Shown here piece after piece: positions 1 through 8,179 of a stretch of DNA of 12,355 nucleotides. The DNA is taken from positions 580-12,934 of the forward strand of contig QHXD01000006.1 in the NCBI GenBank assembly GCA_003223895.1, read 5' to 3'. Position numbers and translations under genes: made by a program. This DNA is from Acidobacteriota bacterium (lineage in GTDB: Bacteria; Acidobacteriota; Terriglobia; 20CM-2-55-15). Each line of letters begins with the position of its first letter. Positions within the stretch are counted from its first letter, which is position 1. A model generated the notes under the pieces. It did not search any database, was not told the DNA's origin, and saw only the letters and a program-made list of their open reading frames with translations.

Positions 1-758
1 GCGACCATGAACAGCAATCCGATTCGATCGATGCCGATGTTGTGAGTCGTTGCCAGCCATGCGCCCACGTAAGTCGTAAATCCGACCAGGCCGCCGGAAG
101 TCAGGAACGCGGCTGCAATTCCCGCCAGCCGATCGGACTTCCGGAAGTGGTCCATTACAGACAAGACGGACCTGCGGCGAATGGCGTCACTTTTATCCGC
201 TGGCAGCCACGCCAGGGCAACAAGAAACATGGCGCCGGCTGCAACGGAAAGACATCCGAAGACCCACTGCCATCCCAGACGCGATGCTGCCAGCGCGCCA
301 ACGGGCACGCCCGCGACCACCGCAACGAAGTACCCCATTGACAGGATACCCATCGCCCGGCCGCGTTGCGCGTAAGGATAATAATCGCCCGCAAGCGATA
401 ACGAGGAAGTCGAAAGAGTTCCTGCAGCGAGTCCGGTCAATCCGCGCAGAATGACTAACGCACTGAAGCTGGAAACGTGATATGTAAGGAATGAGGCAAG
501 ACCAAACAAGGCAAGGCCCGATACCAAAACTTTCTTTCGGCCGATTCGGTCGGACAACGGACCAACGAACAAGGCGAAGGCTGCGGCGGCCAACGAATAG
601 GTAGTGACGATGATCCCGGCGTGACCTGGTGTCGTGCCCAGGTCCCGGGCGATCAGAGGCAGAAGCGGTGCGACCAATTGCGTGTCCGACACTCCGAGGA
701 ACAATACGCCGAAAAGAATGAGTGCAACCGTCCACTGAAAAACCCTATCGTCGGACAC
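1..758 (-). CDS. MFS transporter, N-terminal part (runs off left edge)
   Basis: Partial gene: 252 codons are present and the frame stays open to the window edge. The product is an integral inner-membrane carrier of the major facilitator superfamily. The visible part is very hydrophobic, with about seven membrane helices (roughly residues 9-29, 45-66, 76-95, 98-119, 134-157, 163-184, 211-233). Between helices 2 and 3 is the family motif A, GPLSDRIGRKK (residues 66-76). Helix 4 carries a motif-B-like RGLTGLAAG (105-113), and helix 5 ends in a glycine-rich GVPVGALAASRLGW stretch like motif C of proton-coupled exporters, so a DHA1-type drug or metabolite efflux pump is the best guess; the substrate cannot be read. 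I chose GTG at 758, giving MSDDRVFQWTV, a usual MFS N-terminus. An in-frame ATG at 800 would add 14 residues and overlap the lon start; neither start has a clear Shine-Dalgarno. The gene is divergent from lon. Confidence 0.88.
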   Translation of the reverse strand, partial: MSDDRVFQWTVALILFGVLFLGVSDTQLVAPLLPLIARDLGTTPGHAGIIVTTYSLAAAAFALFVGPLSDRIGRKKVLVSGLALFGLASFLTYHVSSFSALVILRGLTGLAAGTLSTSSLSLAGDYYPYAQRGRAMGILSMGYFVAVVAGVPVGALAASRLGWQWVFGCLSVAAGAMFLVALAWLPADKSDAIRRRSVLSVMDHFRKSDRLAGIAAAFLTSGGLVGFTTYVGAWLATTHNIGIDRIGLLFMV

Positions 759-798
759 GCGCGGATAATAACATGGTTGGTTTGGGAGACGCTGACGC

Positions 799-3219
799 AT
801 GAAACGTGACTTCGAAGAGCTTGATGATATCCAGCAGAAGATTCAAACCATCCCGGAGGAATTGCCGATCCTTCCTGTCCGTGATGCCGTCATTTTTCCG
901 AATGCCGTCATCCCACTTACCGTAGGCCGTGAAAGCTCCGTCAAACTCATCAACGACGTCCAGCAGGGCGATGGAATGCTGGTCGTCCTTACGCAGCGCG
1001 ACAAGCGCGTCGATACGCCCGTTCCGGCGGACCTCTATGACATCGGAACCGTAAGCATGGTTCACCGGGTCATGAAAACGCCCGAAGGGAATCTCTTTGT
1101 CATCATCATGGGCGTCTCACGAACGCGTATGCAGGAGTTTACGCAATCCGATCCGTATCTACGCGCGAAGATCACCGTCCTCGCCGATGAGAAGGAAGAC
1201 GAAAGCAGCGTCGATTTCCAGGCGCTTCGAAGGACAGTGGTCAGCCAGTTCGAACGCATCATCAAGCTTTCTCCTCAACTGCCCGACGATCTGCAAACGA
1301 TCGTCATCAACATCGACGACAGCGGACGGCTCGCGGATTACATTGCAACGAACCTTCCGAACCTGTCGATCGTTTCCAAACAGTTCGTGCTCGAGCAGGT
1401 CTCCGTGCGGAAGCGGCTGGAGTTCCTGAACACGGAACTGGCAAAGGAACTCGAAGTCCTGGAGCTGCGCAGCAAGATCCAGAACCAGGTGCAGGAGGAA
1501 GTGGGGAAGAGCCAGCGCGAATACTTCCTGCGCGAGCAGCTCCGGGCGATCCAGCGCGAGCTTGGGGAAAGCGACGACACGCAGCGCGAAATCGAGGAGC
1601 TTCGAAAGAAGATCGAAGCGGCCGGATTGACCGAGGAGGCGAAAAAGGAAGCTGAACGCGAGCTCGGACGGCTTGCCCGGATGTCACCCGCGGCGGCCGA
1701 ATACACGGTTACAAGAACGTATCTCGACTGGCTTGTCACGTTGCCCTGGAGTGTTCTCACCACCGAGAAAATCGACATCGTGAAAGCCCGCGAAGTCCTC
1801 GACCGCGACCACTACGATCTCGAAAAAGTCAAAGAACGCATTCTCGAATACCTTGCCGTGCTGGAGCTGAAGCCGCAAGGCAAGGCCCCCATTCTGTGCT
1901 TCGTCGGTCCGCCGGGAGTCGGAAAGACTTCGCTGGGCCGTTCGGTTGCGGAATCGATGGGACGGAAGTTCGTCCGCATCTCGCTTGGCGGTATGCGCGA
2001 CGAAGCCGAAATTCGCGGCCACCGGCGAACCTACATCGGGGCGCTGCCAGGCCAGATCATCCAGAATATCCGGCGAGCCGGCTCGCGCGATCCGGTTTTC
2101 ATGCTCGATGAAATCGATAAGCTGGGCGCGGATTTTCGCGGCGACCCGGCATCGGCGCTGCTGGAGGTCCTCGACCCCGAGCAGAATGTGTCCTTCCGCG
2201 ATCATTACCTGGATGTGGCGTTCGATCTGTCACGGGTCTTTTTCATCACAACGGCGAATGTCCTGGACACCGTTCCCTCGGCACTGCGTGACCGCATGGA
2301 GGTTATCGAACTTCCCGGATATACGGAAGAAGAGAAGGTGCAGATCGCGCGCAACTATCTCGTGCCGCGGAGCCGCGATAACAGCGGACTTCAGCCCGAT
2401 CAGATCGAGTTTCCGGACGAGGCCTTACATCACATCGTTCGCCATTACACGCGCGAGACGGGCGTGCGGAATCTCGAGCGCCAGATCACGAGCATCTGTC
2501 GCAAGCAGGCTCGAAGAGTTCTCGAAGGCAAGGATCCCAGGCTCGTGGTCACAATTGAGGTCGTGCAGGAACTCCTTGGTTCGCCGAAGTACATGCTGGA
2601 AGAAGAAGTCGAAGAGCGTGTGAAACGCCCCGGTGTTGTCATCGGCCTCGCCTGGACGCCGGTAGGCGGCGACATACTCTTTGTGGAAGCCAACATTGCA
2701 AAAGGCGGTCGTCACCTTACGGTCACCGGCCAGGTGGGTGACGTGATGCAGGAGTCCACCAAGGCAGCCCTCACCTGGGTCCGCTCTTATGCCATTGAGC
2801 TGGGACTCGATTCCGATTTCTATAAGGACATCGATGTCCATATCCACGTTCCGGCGGGTTCCATTCCAAAAGACGGACCGTCGGCGGGCGTCACCATGGT
2901 TACTGCCCTGGTTTCCGCCCTGACGAACACTCCGATCCGCCCAAAGCTGGCCATGACTGGCGAAATCACTCTCAGCGGTCATGTTCTGCCCGTTGGAGGT
3001 ATCAAAGAAAAGGTTCTCGCGGCGCGCCGCGCCAAGATCGAGGAACTGATACTACCCCTTCAGAATGAGAAGAACGTCCGCGAAGATATTCAGCCGGAGC
3101 TTCTGAAGGAGCTCAAGATCCATTACGTCCGTACGATCGAAGAACTGCTGGATCTCGCCTTTCCGAGACGCGTGCTGCGCCCCATGCCGGCCAAAGAACC
3201 GGTCCAGCAGGCAATTTAG
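799..3219 (+). CDS. lon: ATP-dependent protease Lon (LonA)
   Basis: Cytosolic ATP-dependent serine protease that unfolds and degrades damaged proteins and some regulators; LonA works as a homohexamer. The protein has 806 residues, close to the usual 780-820, and all parts are intact. The N-terminal substrate-binding domain (about 22-220) begins with LPVRD, followed by a charged coiled-coil stretch (about 225-310). The AAA+ module has Walker A GPPGVGKT (370-377), Walker B MLDE (435-438), sensor-1 Asn487, an arginine-finger candidate Arg499 in LRDRME, and the sensor-2 segment GVRNLERQI from 555. The C-terminal protease domain has the catalytic Ser695 in GPSAGVTM and Lys738 in GIKEKVLAA; the 43-residue spacing equals that of the E. 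coli dyad (Ser679/Lys722). ATG at 799 is preceded by GGGAG (784-788) with ten bases between. GATAAT at 764-769 could be a -10 box, but no convincing -35 is seen. Only 40 bp separate it from the chosen start of the divergent transporter. Confidence 0.98.
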   Translation: MKRDFEELDDIQQKIQTIPEELPILPVRDAVIFPNAVIPLTVGRESSVKLINDVQQGDGMLVVLTQRDKRVDTPVPADLYDIGTVSMVHRVMKTPEGNLFVIIMGVSRTRMQEFTQSDPYLRAKITVLADEKEDESSVDFQALRRTVVSQFERIIKLSPQLPDDLQTIVINIDDSGRLADYIATNLPNLSIVSKQFVLEQVSVRKRLEFLNTELAKELEVLELRSKIQNQVQEEVGKSQREYFLREQLRAIQRELGESDDTQREIEELRKKIEAAGLTEEAKKEAERELGRLARMSPAAAEYTVTRTYLDWLVTLPWSVLTTEKIDIVKAREVLDRDHYDLEKVKERILEYLAVLELKPQGKAPILCFVGPPGVGKTSLGRSVAESMGRKFVRISLGGMRDEAEIRGHRRTYIGALPGQIIQNIRRAGSRDPVFMLDEIDKLGADFRGDPASALLEVLDPEQNVSFRDHYLDVAFDLSRVFFITTANVLDTVPSALRDRMEVIELPGYTEEEKVQIARNYLVPRSRDNSGLQPDQIEFPDEALHHIVRHYTRETGVRNLERQITSICRKQARRVLEGKDPRLVVTIEVVQELLGSPKYMLEEEVEERVKRPGVVIGLAWTPVGGDILFVEANIAKGGRHLTVTGQVGDVMQESTKAALTWVRSYAIELGLDSDFYKDIDVHIHVPAGSIPKDGPSAGVTMVTALVSALTNTPIRPKLAMTGEITLSGHVLPVGGIKEKVLAARRAKIEELILPLQNEKNVREDIQPELLKELKIHYVRTIEELLDLAFPRRVLRPMPAKEPVQQAI

Positions 3220-3233
3220 CCGTAGTTTCAGGG

Positions 3234-3310
3234 AACGCGGGCTAAAGCCTGCGACTACATTAAAAGCCGAACGTTGATCCCAAATGTAGTCGCGGGCTTC
3301 AGCCCGCGTT
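3234..3310. repeat. REPIN-like inverted pair of REP hairpins
   Basis: Two 28-bp arms (3234-3261 and 3283-3310) are inverted copies of each other with 26 of 28 matches, separated by a 21-bp spacer. Each arm also contains its own small palindrome: cgcgggctaaagcctgcg on the left and cgcgggcttcagcccgcg on the right, each followed outside the hairpin by the gactacatt side. A REP hairpin paired with an inverted REP is the structure called a REPIN or BIME, normally spread by a RAYT (Y1 transposase) encoded elsewhere in the genome; none is in this window. It lies 15 bp after the lon stop and may also act as an mRNA 3'-end stabiliser or a weak terminator, but no T-run follows it. Confidence 0.75.
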
Positions 3311-3354
3311 TCTCCCGAATCAGCCATAAATAGACCCCCGCTACAGTCTCGTGG

Positions 3355-3360
3355 TATATT
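3355..3360 (+). promoter_or_regulatory. possible -10 element for thrC
   Basis: TATATT lies 26 bp before the GTG start of thrC, just after the REPIN. I see no good -35 hexamer 16-18 bp upstream, so this is only a candidate. Confidence 0.2.
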
Positions 3361-3385
3361 AGCCGCCAATTTTCGAAAACTCCGA

Positions 3386-4720
3386 GTGAGCCTTCCTGAA
3401 TACTCACCTTCCAATATGACGTTTCACGCATGGTTTGAGTGCTTTGCGGGATGTGGCGTCCGCTACGACCTGACACAGATTGTCTATCGCTGTGAGGCCT
3501 GCGGCGGGCTGCTCGAGGTACGGCACGACGTCGAGGCCCTCAAGACGAGATCTGCCGCCCAGTGGAAACAGCTTTTCGATTCGCGGCTGGGGCGCAGCAG
3601 CGGCGTCTGGTCGAAGAAAGAGGTTGTTCTGCCGGAGCTGGACGAACGGAGCATCGTGTCGTTTGGTGAAGGTAACTCGCCGTTGATCAAGTCCGAGCGT
3701 TTCGCCAGGCACCTCGGTATCGAGGAGATTTATATCAAGCAATGCGGAACCTCGCACACGGGCTCGTTCAAGGACCTCGGGATGACCGTTCTCGTCTCGA
3801 TGGTCAACCAGATCCGGTCGAAAATCCGCGCTGTCGCATGCGCCTCGACCGGCGACACGTCCGCCGCAGTTTCCGCTTATTGCGCGGCCGCCGGCATTCC
3901 CTCCATCGTGTTCCTGCCCAAGGACAAAGTCTCGATCGCCCAGCTCATTCAACCGATCTCGAACGGCGCCATCACCCTCTCCATCGATACCGATTTCGAT
4001 GGCTGCATGAAGATCGTCCAGGAAATTACGAAAGATGAGTCCATTTACCTGGCCAACTCCATGAACTCGCTTCGTGTCGAAGGTCAGAAGACGATTAGCT
4101 TCGAAATCGTCCAGCAGATGGACTGGCAGGTTCCGGACTTCGTCGTCGTGCCCGGTGGAAATCTCGGCAATATCTCGGCAATTGGAAACGGGTTCCTGCT
4201 CATGCGCGACATGGGTTTGATCGACTGCCTTCCGCGCCTCGTCTGTGCCCAAACGGAGAAGGCAAATCCGCTTTATCGATCCTATCGTGAAGGATTTCAG
4301 AGGCTGGAAGCGGTTACGGCGGGAAGTACGTATGCGACGGCGATCCAGATCGGCAACCCGGTGAGCTTTTCAAAGGCTGTACGGGCCCTCCGGGCAACAA
4401 ACGGCATTGTCGAGCAGGCCACTGAGGCCGAACTGGTTCAGGCGGCGGCGGAGGTCGACCGCTTTGGTTTCTTTAATGATCCGCAAACCGGAGTCGCTTT
4501 GGCGGCGACTAACAAACTCGTCAAGGCACTATCCATTCCGGCCTCGTCTCGAGTCGTCGTGATCAGCACGGCGCATGGTTTGAAGTTTGCGGAATTCAAG
4601 TCCCGGTTCCACCAGGGCCAGATCCCTGTGAGCGATACGTCTTTACAAAACCCCCCCACCAGTGTCCCGGCGGACGTTAACGCAGTCCGAGCCGCCATCA
4701 ATGGCAGGATACCTGCTTGA
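3386..4720 (+). CDS. thrC: Threonine synthase (PLP-dependent)
   Basis: Converts O-phospho-L-homoserine to L-threonine in the cytosol, the last step of threonine synthesis. The 444-residue protein is a fold-type II PLP enzyme. The N-terminus has a four-cysteine ribbon (Cys19, Cys23, Cys36, Cys39), common in threonine synthases of this class. GSFKDLGMT carries the PLP-binding Lys129. CASTGDTSAA follows as the family's STGNTSA-like loop, and GGNLGN (257-262) is the phosphate-cradling loop. NDPQTGVALAA and STAHGLKFAEF near the C-terminus are further family signatures. GTG at 3386 gives the longest reading; an in-frame ATG at 3416 (Met11) is an alternative, and neither has an obvious Shine-Dalgarno. 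A run of seven C at about 4651-4657 lies in the poorly conserved tail and the frame is intact. No other threonine-pathway gene is adjacent. Related PLP enzymes such as cysteate synthase-like proteins cannot be fully excluded. Confidence 0.88.
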   Translation: MSLPEYSPSNMTFHAWFECFAGCGVRYDLTQIVYRCEACGGLLEVRHDVEALKTRSAAQWKQLFDSRLGRSSGVWSKKEVVLPELDERSIVSFGEGNSPLIKSERFARHLGIEEIYIKQCGTSHTGSFKDLGMTVLVSMVNQIRSKIRAVACASTGDTSAAVSAYCAAAGIPSIVFLPKDKVSIAQLIQPISNGAITLSIDTDFDGCMKIVQEITKDESIYLANSMNSLRVEGQKTISFEIVQQMDWQVPDFVVVPGGNLGNISAIGNGFLLMRDMGLIDCLPRLVCAQTEKANPLYRSYREGFQRLEAVTAGSTYATAIQIGNPVSFSKAVRALRATNGIVEQATEAELVQAAAEVDRFGFFNDPQTGVALAATNKLVKALSIPASSRVVVISTAHGLKFAEFKSRFHQGQIPVSDTSLQNPPTSVPADVNAVRAAINGRIPA

Positions 4721-4746
4721 GGTGGAGGGCTGTTTGCGGCATCGGC

Positions 4747-4761
4747 CTGCCTTTCAGGCAG
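4747..4761. other. small hairpin between thrC and the secreted protein gene
   Basis: CTGCCT-ttc-AGGCAG forms a six-bp stem with a three-base loop. No T-run follows, so it is not a canonical terminator. It sits in the 65-bp gap between the thrC stop and the next start, and the two genes may still be co-transcribed. Confidence 0.25.
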
Positions 4762-4773
4762 TTGCAGGCGGGC

Positions 4774-4780
4774 AAAGGTA
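4774..4780 (+). promoter_or_regulatory. ribosome binding site that decides the GTG 4786 start
   Basis: An aaaggta stretch lies five bases before GTG 4786. The longer reading from TTG at 4717 overlaps the thrC stop and would put 23 unlikely residues in front of the signal peptide, so GTG 4786 is preferred. Confidence 0.5.
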
Positions 4781-4785
4781 AGCGT

Positions 4786-7700
4786 GTGATTAAATTCAAC
4801 ACACTATTACGCGTGGTTTCCACAGTTGGGATGTCCCTTATTTTGATCCATCCCGCTGCCGGGCAATCCGTGTTGAATTTCGCTCGGACCACTGTCAGCG
4901 ACCAGTTAAGTGCTGGAATTGCTGTCACAAATCCGACATCCATGTACGCCGACGTTCAATTTACCCTCTACAGTTTGGACGGGAACACCGTTTCGTCCGG
5001 TTTGGTGAACCCTGTCCGGTACAGGGTGGCACCCAAAGGGAAGATCTCGATGAGGGCGCCCGAGATTTTCGCCGCGTCCAGAGTCGAGGGCTGGGTTCAA
5101 GCCACAAGCTCCACTTCCGGCTTGCTCGGATTCTATTTCACCGGCGATCCAAATTCGTCGCTCGAAGGCACGGAGGCATCCCCTGCATTTGCGTCGCAGA
5201 TGATTCCAATCATTCGCGGCAATCAGATCAGTGACGCCGAACTGGTCATCCTTAATCCGGGGGCCGCCGATAGCAACGTCACAATCACGTTTTTCACCGC
5301 CCGCGGGCAGGAGGCTGCAACGGTCAACCCCCGGCTCGCGGCTCGCGGCGCCCTGAAACTGCGTCCTTCCACCGTCGTCCCGGCTGCCATCACAGGAGAT
5401 CTTTCGGTGCGGATTTCCTCCAGCGCGCCTGTAGCCGCCGCGGCAGTGATTCAGACGCCCGATTCGTTCCTGGTCGTCGCAGGGCAGACGACCGACCAGC
5501 TGGCTTCAGTTCGCGTCGCCCCGCACTTCGTGCGTCAGAGTGGTTACGATCCTCTCATCGTTCTCGCGAACCCGAATGCTTTGCCGGTTGACGTCACGAT
5601 CAGTGCCTTCAGCGAAACAGGTGGGCCGGTCCATCTGTCCCTTGCCGGCCGGCCGGGGAAAAATTTTGTTGTACCGGCGAATGGTTCGCTCACGCTCGAC
5701 ACTCTTGCCATCACAGGAGTGTTTTTTCTTCCGACGATCGACGGCTGGCTGCGCATTGATTCCGCCAACGTGGCGCTGACCGGAGTATTAATTCTCAGCA
5801 AGGGTTCCCGCTTGAATGTTTCTTCGCTTCAGTCCAACGCGCTGAGCCGGATGGTCTACTCCCAGATTTCCCAGACAGACGTATCGTTCACAGGTCTGGC
5901 ACTCGTCAATCCTTCGCCGCAGGCCGCCGATGTCCAGGTTTCCCTGATCCAGGAAGACGGAAGAACGTTCGCGCAAAAAAAGCTGAGCATTCCCGCAAAC
6001 TCGAAGTTTTCGGGCCTGCTTCGCGATATTTTGCCCAACTCTACCGGCCAGGGCGGCTATGTCTTCGTCCAATCATCCGCGGCCCTCTACGGAATCGGAA
6101 TGCTCGGTAGTTCAAACGGCAGATTTCTGACGAGCGTTCCACCGTGGCGATCCTCCGACACATTTCTTCCAAGTCCGATCGCCAGCAGACCGGCAATCAT
6201 AAGCGTTGATCCTGGAACCGATGTTCGGGCGGGCATGACAGTGCAGGTTAAAGTCGCGAACGTTGGTGGGGATCCGGTCTTCTTACTGAACGGGCAAACG
6301 ATTGCTTCGCGCTTTTTGCCGCCCTCTACCTTCGCCGTTGACGTTCCCGCAGTGGAAGCGGGATCGGCAAATCTCAGCGTGCGGAGTAATGGGCTGGAGT
6401 CCGCTCCGGTGCCGGTATTAGTGCTTCCTCCCGACAATCTCCCGACCCATGCGCTGGCCGGAGGCGTTTTCTATCAGAAACTTGATGTCACGGATGCCGG
6501 ACTCGATCTAAGCCACCCGGTAATGGTTCCGGTAAGGAACGCTCGCGTTGAAGCCTTCGACCGTTCCGCCCAGGCTGTTGTCGCAGTCGGCGAAACCGAC
6601 AATCGTGGGCGCTTCCGAATCCCAGTCCCGCTTGAGCCCGACCTCACGATCCGCGTTCTGAGCCGCCTTAGACTTGGGGACCTGCGTGTCACAGACAACA
6701 CGAGCGGCAACGCCCTCTACAGCATTTCGTTCGACATCGACGCGCGTGATCCACTGGGAACTGTCGTCCTGGTCGACAATTCAAGAGTTTCCGGAGCTTT
6801 CAACATTCTGGAGGTGGTCGAGCGCGGGAACGAAACCATGCGAATGGCGGATGAGACAATCATTCCTCCGCCCGTGAATATTTTCTGGAGTACTCGCAAT
6901 ACAAAAGCTCTCATTGGCGCAACGTTTTTCAACCTCAGCAACAATACTGCGTACATTCTGGGCGACCGCGCGGACGACTCCGACGAATACGACGACTCGG
7001 TCATTGCTCACGAATACGCGCATATGCTGGCCGCCCGCTTCTCGCGTGACGATTCGCCAGGGGGTCCTCACGGCATAGGCGACATGCTCGATCCCCGAAT
7101 TGCGTGGTCCGAAGGCTGGGCAAACTTCTTTTCGAGCGCCGTTCGAAATGACGCTATTTATCGCGACTCGATGGGCGTGAACGGAACCCGGATTCTCAGA
7201 TACGACCTGGAAGATAACATCCCTGCAGGTGACAAGCCAGGCTACTGGAGTGAGGCTTCCGTTCAATCGTTGCTTTGGGATTTATACGACGACCATGAGG
7301 ATGCTGCGGACGACGTCCAGTATCCCCTCAGCATGATCTGGGGCGCGTTCACGGACCTGAAGAATGACCATTACGTCTACCTGCCTTATTTCCTCGATCA
7401 CTTCCTGGAACGCAACCCCTCTGCAACCGATGCCGTGCGAACCATGGTTCAATATCGCTCCATCGATTTCCAGCCGAGCGTCCGGCCCAGCGTGACGAAT
7501 CCGTTCCCGAGGCCGATCGACGTCGGTGAGTCAAAACGAACGAACCTGATCCAATCCGCCCATTTCTTTTCGTTCACAACGGGAGGAGGCGCTGCTTCCA
7601 TCCGCATGGAGATCGTCGGCCTCGGTACCGGTAATAATCCCAACGCCAACGATCTGGATCTCTTCCTGATGGATTCCAACGGGAAGTTGATGGATCGGTC

Positions 7701-7851
7701 GGATCGCGGTTTGAATGGGCAATCGGAGTTGATTCCTATAAAGCTTCCCGCAGGAACCTACGTCGTTGAGGTCCGGAGCTATTACAAAGCGGAGACCGGC
7801 AGCCTGGTATTCAATTCTGGACAGTATCGCTTAACCGTCCTCGTGCAGTAG
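4786..7851 (+). CDS. Secreted multi-domain protein with HEYAH metalloprotease-like core
   Basis: Predicted exported protein of 1021 residues; I do not recognise a named family for the whole. Residues 1-26 form a signal peptide (basic start, hydrophobic VVSTVGMSLILIHP, likely cut after AAG). Four related beta-sandwich segments begin near 27, 149, 254 and 367, each with an NP turn (VTNP, ILNP, LANP, LVNP), a V-x-V-x-hydrophobic strand and a closing Gly-aromatic/Ser-Ser strand; such repeats often sit on bacterial surface proteins. About 467-550 resembles an IPT/TIG domain (ISVDPGTDVRAGMTVQV), and 555-670 a carboxypeptidase-regulatory-like fold (TDNRGRFRIPVP). From about 673 to 900 is a zincin-like region with HEYAH (742-746) and WSEGWANFF, where Glu776, 30 residues after the last His, would be the third zinc ligand. 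The C-terminus (about 919-1021) ends with DLDLFLMD and LPAGTYVVEVRSY, typical of a PPC-like domain. The protease activity is inferred from the motif only. It is followed by a small membrane protein gene 55 bp downstream. Confidence 0.82.
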   Translation: MIKFNTLLRVVSTVGMSLILIHPAAGQSVLNFARTTVSDQLSAGIAVTNPTSMYADVQFTLYSLDGNTVSSGLVNPVRYRVAPKGKISMRAPEIFAASRVEGWVQATSSTSGLLGFYFTGDPNSSLEGTEASPAFASQMIPIIRGNQISDAELVILNPGAADSNVTITFFTARGQEAATVNPRLAARGALKLRPSTVVPAAITGDLSVRISSSAPVAAAAVIQTPDSFLVVAGQTTDQLASVRVAPHFVRQSGYDPLIVLANPNALPVDVTISAFSETGGPVHLSLAGRPGKNFVVPANGSLTLDTLAITGVFFLPTIDGWLRIDSANVALTGVLILSKGSRLNVSSLQSNALSRMVYSQISQTDVSFTGLALVNPSPQAADVQVSLIQEDGRTFAQKKLSIPANSKFSGLLRDILPNSTGQGGYVFVQSSAALYGIGMLGSSNGRFLTSVPPWRSSDTFLPSPIASRPAIISVDPGTDVRAGMTVQVKVANVGGDPVFLLNGQTIASRFLPPSTFAVDVPAVEAGSANLSVRSNGLESAPVPVLVLPPDNLPTHALAGGVFYQKLDVTDAGLDLSHPVMVPVRNARVEAFDRSAQAVVAVGETDNRGRFRIPVPLEPDLTIRVLSRLRLGDLRVTDNTSGNALYSISFDIDARDPLGTVVLVDNSRVSGAFNILEVVERGNETMRMADETIIPPPVNIFWSTRNTKALIGATFFNLSNNTAYILGDRADDSDEYDDSVIAHEYAHMLAARFSRDDSPGGPHGIGDMLDPRIAWSEGWANFFSSAVRNDAIYRDSMGVNGTRILRYDLEDNIPAGDKPGYWSEASVQSLLWDLYDDHEDAADDVQYPLSMIWGAFTDLKNDHYVYLPYFLDHFLERNPSATDAVRTMVQYRSIDFQPSVRPSVTNPFPRPIDVGESKRTNLIQSAHFFSFTTGGGAASIRMEIVGLGTGNNPNANDLDLFLMDSNGKLMDRSDRGLNGQSELIPIKLPAGTYVVEVRSYYKAETGSLVFNSGQYRLTVLVQ

Positions 7852-7906
7852 AATACCCCCCAAATTCGTTTCTCCAAAATTCTGCGGACTCTAACCGGAG
7901 GTTTAT

Positions 7907-8179
7907 ATGAATGGGACCTTGCTGAGTTTGCTTATGGTGGAAAGCGTACTGACGGCCGCCGTGGTCGTGATGTTCCTTTATCGCGGCATGCTCGATTTGA
8001 AGGAGGAAGACCACGTAATCCTCAATGACGCGGAATCGCACCTGGCTCGCGAGCAGCAAACGATTCGGCACAGGCTGAAGATCCTGACCCGGTATCTGAA
8101 GGTCGCCGGAGTCGCCTGGTCCGTACTCGCTGTCGCTATCTTCGGTGTGTGGGTCGCCCAGGGACTGAACCTGCTGTGA
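7907..8179 (+). CDS. Small two-helix membrane protein, unknown function
   Basis: A 90-residue protein with two predicted membrane helices (about residues 4-25 and 65-87). The linker of about 40 residues is highly charged (LKEEDHVILNDAESHLAREQQTIRHRLKIL) in alternating pattern and probably helical, so a hairpin with a cytoplasmic helical loop is likely. I recognise no family. The start is well supported: ATG 7907 follows GGAGG (7897-7901) with five bases between, the best ribosome binding site in the window. It lies 55 bp after the secreted protein gene in the same direction with no terminator between, so co-transcription is likely. Its stop codon TGA (8177-8179) is inside the left arm of inverted repeat E1, so the last two leucine codons and the stop abut or lie in the repeat; the original C-terminus could have been longer. 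Confidence 0.72.
   Translation: MNGTLLSLLMVESVLTAAVVVMFLYRGMLDLKEEDHVILNDAESHLAREQQTIRHRLKILTRYLKVAGVAWSVLAVAIFGVWVAQGLNLL

Noticed and set aside
193..735. 180-codon minus-strand open frame at the left end
   Set aside because: It is arginine-, serine- and cysteine-rich with no family resemblance and overlaps the clear transporter frame; it is a shadow frame.
731..770. sigma-32 type heat-shock promoter before lon
   Set aside because: ACTGAAA at about 733-739 faintly resembles the -35, but no CCCCAT-like -10 is found at the right distance.
3404..4252. 282-codon minus-strand open frame opposite thrC
   Set aside because: It overlaps all the conserved threonine synthase motifs on the other strand and shows no family features of its own.
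4647..4657. AAAACCCCCCC run in thrC as a phase-variation or frameshift site
   Set aside because: The reading frame is intact through the run and it lies in the weakly conserved tail; nothing suggests switching.
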